DNA of 5,987 nucleotides from positions 1 to 5,987 of the forward strand of contig JAGQRA010000021.1 of NCBI GenBank assembly GCA_020425885.1. Direction: 5' to 3'. The stretch is from Planctomycetota bacterium. GTDB lineage: Bacteria; Planctomycetota; UBA1135; UBA2386. The notes beneath the pieces are model-generated. The model was not told where the DNA came from, searched no databases, and saw only the letters and a program-made list of their open reading frames with translations. This document shows positions 1 through 5,389 of the stretch, piece by piece (the stretch's first letter is position 1; each line of letters begins with the position of its first letter). The translations under genes and the position numbers were made by a program.

Positions 1-361
1 GATTGCCGGGGATGATGGCGCGGCCGCTGGCGATCTCGTCGCGAACGAACTCCGGATCGCGGTTCTCGCGGTTGGCGCCGAACCGCATCTCCTCGGTGAT
101 CTCGCCGCGCCGGGCGTAGTGCATCTGCGAGAAGTTGGTGTCGCCGCGTTCGACGCGGGCGTCGATCCAGGCCTGGCGCCGGCGCGGCAGGCCCTGCGCC
201 GGCGGGATGTCCTGCGGGCCGGTGGTGTCGTAGACGGTGAGGGTCTCGCCGTTGCTGAGGGCGATCTCGCGGGCCGGCACCGCGAGGTCGCCATGGCTGA
301 TCTTGCGTGAGCTGGGGAAGGACTCGTGGAGCGGGCGAAGACCCGTCGGTTCGTTGCTCAT
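1..361 (-). CDS. thiC: Phosphomethylpyrimidine synthase ThiC, N-terminal 120 residues (partial)
   Basis: ThiC is a cytoplasmic radical-SAM enzyme that converts aminoimidazole ribotide to HMP phosphate, the pyrimidine half of thiamine. Reading from an ATG at 361 gives 120 codons that stay open to the window edge. Residues 15-50 (FPSSRKI, then [12 protein letters not shown], then VYDTTGP) match the ThiC-associated N-terminal domain. Residues 57-114 carry the family signature: [35 protein letters not shown], then [14 protein letters not shown]. The catalytic barrel and the C-terminal cysteine motif that binds the 4Fe-4S cluster lie outside the window. The start is supported by AGGA at 375-372, ten bases upstream, and by the TPP riboswitch immediately 5' of it. 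The gene follows cvpA on the same strand but appears to have its own leader. The identification is firm; only the rest of the gene is unseen. Confidence 0.96.
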   Translation of the reverse strand, partial: MSNEPTGLRPLHESFPSSRKISHGDLAVPAREIALSNGETLTVYDTTGPQDIPPAQGLPRRRQAWIDARVERGDTNFSQMHYARRGEITEEMRFGANRENRDPEFVRDEIASGRAIIPGN

Positions 362-366
362 GGCTG

Positions 367-444
367 CTGTTTCCTACGCCGGCATGATCCGGATCAGGTA
401 CCAGGGGTGCATCTCAGCCCGCACTCGCAGGCGCCCCCAAGCAG
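367..444 (-). promoter_or_regulatory. TPP riboswitch (THI element) controlling thiC
   Basis: Read on the minus strand, the conserved THI-box elements occur in the right order. A G-run (438-434) is followed by CTGAGA (417-412), which binds the pyrimidine of TPP, then ACCCC (408-404). ACCTGATC (399-392) and GGATCATGCC (390-381) come next, and GGCGTAGGAA (380-371) closes the element. The outer helix can form between CTGCTT (444-439) and AAACAG (372-367) with one mismatch. The 3' strand of this helix directly abuts and partly overlaps the AGGA ribosome site (375-372) of thiC, whose ATG is at 361. There is no room for a separate terminator between the aptamer and the start codon. Repression by TPP is therefore most likely at translation initiation, by hiding the ribosome site. 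The aptamer assignment is from conserved sequence; the mechanism is inferred. Confidence 0.95.
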
Positions 445-457
445 TGGGTGGGCAGCT

Positions 458-486
458 ACGATCCTGCACCGGGACACCCGGCGCAA
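458..486 (-). promoter_or_regulatory. Possible weak promoter for the thiC leader
   Basis: On the minus strand TTGCGC (486-481) is followed after 17 bases by GATCGT (463-458). A start about seven bases further on would fall near 451, just upstream of the 5' strand of the riboswitch outer helix at 444. The position is right for a thiC promoter, but both hexamers are poor matches to the sigma-70 consensus. Promoters in GC-rich genomes are hard to recognise by eye. thiC could instead be read from the cvpA promoter. Confidence 0.2.
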
Positions 487-495
487 GTCGGAAGC

Positions 496-542
496 CGGTG
501 CGCGATCGACAGGACCTCGCACCGATCGACGTCGCCGCGAGG
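496..542 (-). repeat. Overlapping inverted repeats between cvpA and the thiC riboswitch
   Basis: CGGTGCG (496-502) and CGCACCG (518-524) form a perfect 7-base inverted repeat. CCTCGC (515-520) and GCGAGG (537-542) form a 6-base one. The two share bases 518-520, so only one stem can form at a time. The octamer CGATCGAC is also repeated directly at 503-510 and 523-530. On the minus strand this lies 11 bases after the cvpA stop codon and about 50 bases before the riboswitch. No T-run follows, so it is not a standard intrinsic terminator. It may be a 3' end or processing structure for cvpA or a chance product of GC-rich sequence. The remaining bases from 445 to 552 hold nothing else that I can support apart from the weak promoter candidate. 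Confidence 0.35.
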
Positions 543-552
543 AGGCGCAGGC

Positions 553-1341
553 TCATTGCTTCCGGGGCGATCCCGTACCGGCCGGCTGCGGCGGTGTTTT
601 CGGCGGCGTTTGCGGTGGGGGAGCCGAAGGCGCGGCTGCGCCGGGCAGCGCGAACGTGTCGCCGACCGGACCGCTGCCGTCCGCATCGCCACCGCCTGGT
701 CCGGTGCCGGCCCCGGCCGTGGCGTTGAGCGGCGCCAGCTCGAGCGTCTTGCGCAGATCATCGGGAACGCGGGGGCCGAGCCAGTCGATGGCCGAACGCG
801 ACAGGCGCTGACAGTGCGATGCCTCGGCCTCCTGCCACAGCACCGTGCCGCGGAAGAACATGTTCACGACGAACAGCAGCGACAGCACCGTGCAGGCGCC
901 GGTGGCGACACCGAACAGACCGCCGCCGACGCGATCGAAGAAGCCGAGCCCGGTCTTCTTGACGAGCTTCTGGATCTGGATCGCGATCAGGCTCAGCGCC
1001 ACCAGGGCGACCAGGAATACCAACAGGTAGGACAGGTACAGGGTGGTGTCGGCAGGTTCGGCCGCGGCCGGATCCGGGGTCGCGGCATGGCCGCCGAGGG
1101 TGCGGCCGAGCCAGCGGCCGACGTCGCCGCCGAACTGGCCGGCCACGACGTAGCTGACGAGCAGGATCGCGATCCGGCTGACCTGCCAGAACAGGCCCTT
1201 GAACAGTCCGAGGACGAAGAACACCAGCAGGACCGCCAAGGCCGACCGGTCGACCCAGCCGAGCAGTTCGAGTTGCTGCATGAGGTCGGCGCCGGCGATC
1301 GGTTCTGCCGCCGAACCCGCTTCTGGTGTCTGACCGAACAC
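553..1341 (-). CDS. cvpA: CvpA family inner-membrane protein
   Basis: The 262-residue product has the CvpA architecture. An N-terminal hydrophobic helix (about 33-47) leads into the family hallmark GLFKGLFWQVSRI (45-57). A second helix follows at about 56-69, a third at 101-123 and a fourth at 141-162. GLGFFDRVGGGLFGVATG (131-148) matches the conserved segment before the last helix. CvpA proteins were named for colicin V production in E. coli and are linked to envelope homeostasis; the molecular role is unsettled. The tail (about 205-262) is Gly/Ala/Pro-rich, looks disordered, and makes the protein longer than usual for this family. The start used is GTG at 1341. An internal ATG at 1281 would remove 20 low-complexity residues and give a more typical N-terminus (MQQLELLGWVDRS); neither has a good ribosome site. 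The gene is divergent from the plus-strand operon, with 85 bases between. Confidence 0.88.
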   Translation of the reverse strand: MFGQTPEAGSAAEPIAGADLMQQLELLGWVDRSALAVLLVFFVLGLFKGLFWQVSRIAILLVSYVVAGQFGGDVGRWLGRTLGGHAATPDPAAAEPADTTLYLSYLLVFLVALVALSLIAIQIQKLVKKTGLGFFDRVGGGLFGVATGACTVLSLLFVVNMFFRGTVLWQEAEASHCQRLSRSAIDWLGPRVPDDLRKTLELAPLNATAGAGTGPGGGDADGSGPVGDTFALPGAAAPSAPPPQTPPKTPPQPAGTGSPRKQ

Positions 1342-1347
1342 GGCGCG

Positions 1348-1353
1348 ATTGTA
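1348..1353 (-). promoter_or_regulatory. Candidate -10 element (TACAAT) upstream of cvpA
   Basis: On the minus strand TACAAT at 1353-1348 is a 5-of-6 match to the -10 consensus within GC-rich sequence. Its usual start point, seven bases downstream, would be base 1341, exactly the G of the GTG start. That would make a leaderless mRNA, or a 60-base leader if the ATG at 1281 is used. No recognisable -35 hexamer lies at the expected spacing (CGCGAT at 1376-1371). The rest of the 1342-1426 divergent gap shows no clear promoter for the plus-strand operon. Confidence 0.35.
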
Positions 1354-1426
1354 GCGTCGGCCGCCGTCGGATCGCGAGGGGGATGGTCACGTTGCATTCC
1401 AGCGCCGATCCTGCGAGCCTTCCGAC

Positions 1427-3097
1427 ATGGACGGCGATCTGCAGTCGACTCTCGATACCGCGATGCGCGAGCTGGTGGCGCGGCTCGAGGCCGACACCCG
1501 GTTGCGGGTCGAGTTGGCCCGAGCCCGGCGCGAGTTCTTCGCCGAAGGTGCCTCGGCGGCGGTTCCCGGCCGCGGCCTCGTCGAGGCCTCCGAGCGGCGC
1601 TTCTACGAGTGGTACGCGTTGGAGCGGGAGAGCGAGACGCTCGGCTGCGTGCCGGTGACGGTGCCGCGTTTCGCCGCCGACGAGGCGTTGATGGGCTCCT
1701 GCGTCGGCGTGTTCGCGATCACCGCCGCCGAGGCGGGGAGCGCCGCGGCCAGGGATCTGCAGGACGACTCGATGCTCGAACTCACGGTGCCGGCCACGGC
1801 GCTCGCCGCCGGCGACCTCCTCGTCGGACGCCTGTTTCCGGCCGGCGTCGGCCAATGGCTGCCGTCCGTGGCGGTCACGGTCTTCCGACCCGGTGGGTCG
1901 CTCGGCACGGCCTTCACCCGGGACCGCGAACGGCTCGAGATCGAAGGCCGATTGCAGCAGGTCGAGCTCGAGCACCTGCTGCTGCGTCGACGCGACGCTG
2001 CCGGCAACGGCGTGGTCGAGGACGACGTGCCGATACCGCTCGAGCACCTCGAGGCCGACCTCGACAAGCTGCTCGGCGAGACCGATCTGTCGGCGACCGC
2101 GATCAGCGAACAGCTCGCCGCGGCCGATCGACCGGGACAGGTGATCGGGCCGCTGCTCGAGCGAATCGCCTTCGACAGCGAGATCGATCTCGACGCGCTG
2201 CGCCGGACGCTGCTGCAGATCTGGAATGCGCAGCACGCTTCGACGCTGATCGCGACGGATGCCGAAGCGGAGGCCGATGCCGATGCCGGCGGCCCGGGCG
2301 AGAGCGTCGGGCCGCCCGGGGAGACGCTCGGCGAGAAGATGGTGCGGTTGCTCGACGAAGGGCTGCACCGGCATCGTGACGTCGATTCGGTCTTCGCCGA
2401 CCTCGAACGCATGGCCGGACTCGAGCCGGGCGCGGCGAACGACGCCGAGAATCCCTACGATCGCGTGGCCGACGACGACACGTCCGCCGGCGAGCCGCTG
2501 GCCGGCACGCTCGATCCTCTGGTGCAGGAGTACCTGTGGGAGCGATCGCAGCATGATGACGCCGCCGGCGCCACGCTGCGCACCTGGGTCGAACTGCTCG
2601 GCAATGCCGCCGTGCCTCACGCCGACCTCGAGGACGTGACCGCACTCGACCTGATGCGGCTCCTGATGCACGTCTATCTCGGTTCCGCTCCCGCCGACCG
2701 GGTCGCCGCCGTCCGCAACGCGTTTCGATGTGTCGGTGAGTTCTTCGCCTGGGCCGAGCAGACCCAGGACCTCGAACTGGCAGCCGTGCTCGAAGGGTGC
2801 CGAGGTGGGTTGCTCGATCACCTCGACCGGCTGGCTACGGCCGGCAGCGCGTTGTCGCGCGGAGAAGTCCGGGGCGGCCGGCCGGCCATGCTCGAGGTCG
2901 TCGATCTCGGCAGCGGCGGGTTCGGTGTCTGCGGCGAGGATGGCGACAACCTGTGGGTCGTCGCCGACGACGAGACGGTTGCGCTGCTGCGGGTCGGCGA
3001 CATCGTTCTCGGCTCACCGGACCGCACGCAGCAAGGCTGTCGTTTCGCCGGCCCGGTCGTCGTCCTGCCGCGGGATGCCCGCAAGCTCATGGAGTAG
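1427..3097 (+). CDS. Conserved-looking protein of unknown function, 556 aa, first gene of a two-gene operon
   Basis: I do not recognise a named family. Residues 1-45 are helical and charged. Residues 57-80 (ERRFYEWYALERESETLGCVP) form an aromatic motif leading into a beta-rich module at about 90-155, with ARDLQDD (107-113) and GDLLVGRLFP (129-138). Residues 165-275 are helical and rich in Glu, Asp and Leu. Residues 278-300 are an acidic, Gly/Pro-rich linker. Helices resume at about 300-330 and 360-475, including the aromatic EFFAWAEQ (438-445). The last 80 residues form a second beta-rich module with VVDLGSGGFGV (491-501 region), NLWVVADDE and RVGDIVLGS. There is no signal peptide or membrane span. 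Codon third positions are strongly G/C, as expected for a real gene. The ATG at 1427 has no clear ribosome site. It is co-directional with the DUF2325 gene downstream, 96 bases away, so the two probably work together. Function is unknown. Confidence 0.85.
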   Translation: MDGDLQSTLDTAMRELVARLEADTRLRVELARARREFFAEGASAAVPGRGLVEASERRFYEWYALERESETLGCVPVTVPRFAADEALMGSCVGVFAITAAEAGSAAARDLQDDSMLELTVPATALAAGDLLVGRLFPAGVGQWLPSVAVTVFRPGGSLGTAFTRDRERLEIEGRLQQVELEHLLLRRRDAAGNGVVEDDVPIPLEHLEADLDKLLGETDLSATAISEQLAAADRPGQVIGPLLERIAFDSEIDLDALRRTLLQIWNAQHASTLIATDAEAEADADAGGPGESVGPPGETLGEKMVRLLDEGLHRHRDVDSVFADLERMAGLEPGAANDAENPYDRVADDDTSAGEPLAGTLDPLVQEYLWERSQHDDAAGATLRTWVELLGNAAVPHADLEDVTALDLMRLLMHVYLGSAPADRVAAVRNAFRCVGEFFAWAEQTQDLELAAVLEGCRGGLLDHLDRLATAGSALSRGEVRGGRPAMLEVVDLGSGGFGVCGEDGDNLWVVADDETVALLRVGDIVLGSPDRTQQGCRFAGPVVVLPRDARKLME

Positions 3098-3110
3098 GTC
3101 CGAGTCGGAT

Positions 3111-3132
3111 CGTCGCTGCCAAGGGCAGCACG
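3111..3132 (+). repeat. Strong stem-loop between the two operon genes
   Basis: GCTGCC (3115-3120), loop AAG, and GGCAGC (3124-3129) form a perfect 6-base stem. It extends by three more pairs (CGT 3111-3113 with ACG 3130-3132) if C3114 is bulged out. It begins 13 bases after the stop codon of the first gene. A second small palindrome, TCCGA-G-TCGGA (3099-3109), lies just before it. No T-run follows, so it is unlikely to be a simple intrinsic terminator. It could set relative expression of the two genes, protect an mRNA 3' end after processing, or be incidental. Confidence 0.45.
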
Positions 3133-3177
3133 CGGATTGCAGTTGGCGATCGGGCATCCGGTTCCGATGGGGGAGTT

Positions 3178-3183
3178 GGAGGA
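3178..3183 (+). promoter_or_regulatory. Ribosome binding site that favours the ATG at 3194
   Basis: GGAGGA, a strong Shine-Dalgarno match, sits ten bases before ATG 3194. The other in-frame starts, TTG 3137, TTG 3143 and ATG 3167, have no comparable site at useful spacing. ATG 3167 also lies in one arm of a small inverted repeat (ATCGG 3149-3153, CCGAT 3164-3168). Confidence 0.55.
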
Positions 3184-3193
3184 CACCGCCGCC

Positions 3194-5296
3194 ATGGCTT
3201 GGGAGACCGCACTCGATCGATTGTTGCTGCAGCAGATTCATCTCGCCGAGAAGGGCGAGCAGGACACCGATGCCGTGGCCCTTCAGCTGCGTGACTACGC
3301 GGAGCTGGCTGCCGGTCGGCCCGGCGCCTCGTTCCTGCCGTCCTATGCCGCCGCGCTGTTCGATTGGAACGAGCCCGAAGCGAGCGGCGATGCCGCGCAG
3401 CGGCGCTGGAGCCTGTTCGGGCGGTTGCGCGCGCTCGATCGCAAGGGGCAACGCGAGCGCATCGCCGAGATCGTGCAGGACCCGCAGTCGCTGCTCGATG
3501 TGCTCGGTGACCCGGGCGTCGCCGGCTCGGTGCTGCCGCTGGTCGTGCGCTCGCTGTTCTGGTCGGGCGATCTGAAGACCGCGGTCCGGGCGATCCAGTT
3601 CCTCGCTGCCGAATGCGACAGCCAGCTCGGGACCATCGTCGACGCCGCCGTGACCGACCTGCTGACGCGGCTCGAGACCCGCGTCGACACCGACGCCCAG
3701 GAAAGCACCGCATCGATTCTCGGCCGCGTCCTCGGCATGGCGAACTTCGATCGGCTGCCGAACGACGTGCAGTCGCGCTATCACCGCGCGTTGGCCGAGC
3801 GGCTGCTCGCGGCCAGCGAGTGGGACCTCGCGATCTCAACCACCGAGCGCGCCGCGGCTCTGGCCGGTGACGACCTGCGCACGAGCAGCGCGGCCGGCCT
3901 GATCGCGGCCCTGGCCGAGATGCGCCAGCACGACATCGAGTCGGTCGAGCCACGCGCCACGCGCCCGGAACGTGAGGCCGTGCTCGAGCGGCTGCGGCAT
4001 GTCACCGAGGATGTCGAGAACGCGGCACCCGAGGCGATCTACCTGCGCAGCCTGCTGGCCTACGAGACCGGCGATCATCGGGCCGCGGCGCGCGGCTTCG
4101 ATCGCGCGCTGTCGGGGCTACGCCGTCTCGAGGGCCGTGACGTCGTGCTGCGGCAACGGGCGCGCTTCTTCGCCGCGGCCTCGCTGCTGGCGCTCGGGGA
4201 CGCAACCGACCTGAGCCGCGCGCTGAAGCTCATGGAGCAGGCGCTCGAGACCGTGTGCCCTGACCTCGAGACATTCTACTCGGTCCACGAGGCGCTCAAG
4301 AAGCACGACAAGAAGCTGGCGCTGCGGTTCCTCGACGCCGTCGACGTCGGTCGCGGCAGTTCGGCCGACCAGCTGCTGTTCGTTGCCCTCGAATACCAGG
4401 GGCTCGGCGAGGCCGAGTCGGCGCTCAACGCCGCGCGTCGTGTGTTGGCCGTGGCGGTCGACCTCGATCAGCGCATCGAAGCGCTGCGGGTCGTGCTGAC
4501 GGCGCACAACATGCTCGGCGAGAGCGACCAGGCGCGAGCCTGCTATGCCGAGATGCGCGAGCTGCTGCTGCACCGCGGCTGCTTCGACGCGCTCGAGAAC
4601 CTGCTCCACAACGAGGAGTTCGTCGGCCAGGCCCTGGACCATGTCGAGATCAAGGTCGAGCTCGCCGCGGTCCTCGACGAGCTCGAAGGCCGTGAGTTCG
4701 AACGCGCCCAGCTGCAGGTCGCGATCGCGCGCTCGCTGCGGGCGCGCAAGGATGTCGAGGCCTTGCGCCAGGCCTATGGCCTGCTCGAAGAGGTCGGCTG
4801 TGCCTTCCCCGAGATGGCCAAGGACGACCTGGCCGCGGTGGAGAAGCTGCTCGAACTCGGCCATTCCACGCCCGCGACCGGCAGCGGTGGCAAGGCCGCC
4901 GCGGCGGCGCTGGCGGCGGCCAAGGGCCATCGCATGCGCGTCCTGGTCGTCGGCGGCAACGAACGGCAGCGTCGTCATCATCCGCGGCTCTTGGCGCTGG
5001 CAGCCGAGTGGAACTTCGACGCCGAGTGGCTCGAGACGAACTACACCTCGCCGCAGAAGACCGTGTCGACGATCGCCGATCGGCTGCGAACCGGCATCGA
5101 TGTGCTGCTGTTGCTGCACTGGAATCGCCATGAGACGACCGAGCCGGCGCTCGAGCTGGCGCGCGAGGCCAAGGTGCCTGCACGGACGGTCAGCTACGCC
5201 GGGTTCACCAGTCTGCAGGTCGCACTGACGGACCTGTTGGAGCGGATGGTCGCGCATCCCGAGGGGGCCGCGACGGCAAGCAAGGCGCGGGGCTAG
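3194..5296 (+). CDS. TPR-like helical repeat protein with C-terminal DUF2325-type domain
   Basis: From the ATG at 3194 the product is 700 residues. Residues 1 to about 555 are almost entirely helical. TPR-like units are clearest at about 283-306 (LLAYETGDHRAAARGFDRAL), 393-419 (VALEYQGLGEAESALNAARR) and 426-456. An Ala/Gly/Lys-rich linker (about 556-580) leads to the last domain. Residues 581-685 look like DUF2325: first strand MRVLVVGGNE (581-590), strand DVLLLLHWNRHETTE (636-650) with the conserved-region His, helix ELAREAK, then VPARTVSYAGFTSLQVALTDLL. DUF2325 is a small Rossmann-like domain of unknown function. There is no signal peptide or membrane span, so it is probably cytoplasmic, with the helical part a likely protein-binding scaffold. 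Earlier in-frame starts exist at TTG 3137 (719 aa) and ATG 3167, but GGAGGA at 3178-3183 supports 3194. It is downstream of the 556-residue unknown gene, probably in one operon. The DUF2325 call is by motif pattern, not by search. Confidence 0.85.
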   Translation: MAWETALDRLLLQQIHLAEKGEQDTDAVALQLRDYAELAAGRPGASFLPSYAAALFDWNEPEASGDAAQRRWSLFGRLRALDRKGQRERIAEIVQDPQSLLDVLGDPGVAGSVLPLVVRSLFWSGDLKTAVRAIQFLAAECDSQLGTIVDAAVTDLLTRLETRVDTDAQESTASILGRVLGMANFDRLPNDVQSRYHRALAERLLAASEWDLAISTTERAAALAGDDLRTSSAAGLIAALAEMRQHDIESVEPRATRPEREAVLERLRHVTEDVENAAPEAIYLRSLLAYETGDHRAAARGFDRALSGLRRLEGRDVVLRQRARFFAAASLLALGDATDLSRALKLMEQALETVCPDLETFYSVHEALKKHDKKLALRFLDAVDVGRGSSADQLLFVALEYQGLGEAESALNAARRVLAVAVDLDQRIEALRVVLTAHNMLGESDQARACYAEMRELLLHRGCFDALENLLHNEEFVGQALDHVEIKVELAAVLDELEGREFERAQLQVAIARSLRARKDVEALRQAYGLLEEVGCAFPEMAKDDLAAVEKLLELGHSTPATGSGGKAAAAALAAAKGHRMRVLVVGGNERQRRHHPRLLALAAEWNFDAEWLETNYTSPQKTVSTIADRLRTGIDVLLLLHWNRHETTEPALELAREAKVPARTVSYAGFTSLQVALTDLLERMVAHPEGAATASKARG

Positions 5297-5321
5297 CCTG
5301 GCCGACTCACCCGCGTCGTCC

Positions 5322-5346
5322 TTCTGATAAGATATGTTATGTAAAG
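5322..5346. other. AT-rich island in the convergent intergenic gap
   Basis: The gap 5297-5389 separates two converging genes. Within it, 19 of 25 bases at 5322-5346 are A or T, against very GC-rich flanks. It contains the tandem direct repeat TATGT-TATGT (5333-5342) and short dyad bases (ATAA 5327-5330, TTAT 5337-5340). No stable hairpin followed by a T-run is visible for either gene, so termination is probably Rho-dependent or uses weak structures. What the island does is unknown. Confidence 0.4.
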
Positions 5347-5389
5347 CTGACTGGGGGAGTGTGAGGCCAGCAACCCTCCGGTCGCATCG

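Noticed and set aside
1381..1426. Possible promoter for the plus-strand operon (TTGCAT at 1392-1397)
   Set aside because: At 16 to 18 bases downstream there is only GC-rich sequence (GAGCCT region) with no -10 resemblance, so I could not support it.
448..2379. 643-codon open frame on the plus strand
   Set aside because: It runs antisense through cvpA and out of frame through the start of the next gene. Its translation is Arg-rich low complexity with no motif, so it is a GC-rich shadow.
758..2821. 687-codon open frame on the minus strand, overlapping cvpA in another frame and the 556-residue gene antisense
   Set aside because: It has no recognisable domain and is dominated by Arg, Ala and Gly patches, typical of a shadow frame in GC-rich DNA. 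It overlaps cvpA, whose membrane helices are clear, and a plus gene with proper third-position bias.
3014..3784. 256-codon minus-strand open frame across the junction of the two operon genes
   Set aside because: It is antisense to two supported genes and has a composition rich in Arg, Gln, Gly and Leu typical of reverse-strand shadows; no motif seen.
4118..5257. 379-codon minus-strand open frame opposite the DUF2325 gene
   Set aside because: It mirrors the codons of the plus-strand gene and lacks any domain pattern. The plus frame holds the helical repeats and DUF2325 motifs.
1427..5296. A known anti-phage defence system
   Set aside because: I see no nuclease, helicase, ATPase, TIR, cyclase or protease motif, and no mobile-element, tRNA or phage gene nearby. 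The scaffold plus DUF2325 layout alone does not justify the label.
5354..5379. Possible bidirectional terminator in the convergent gap (GGGGG with CCTCC)
   Set aside because: The stem is only about five pairs with a G-T wobble and a long loop, and no T-run follows in either direction.
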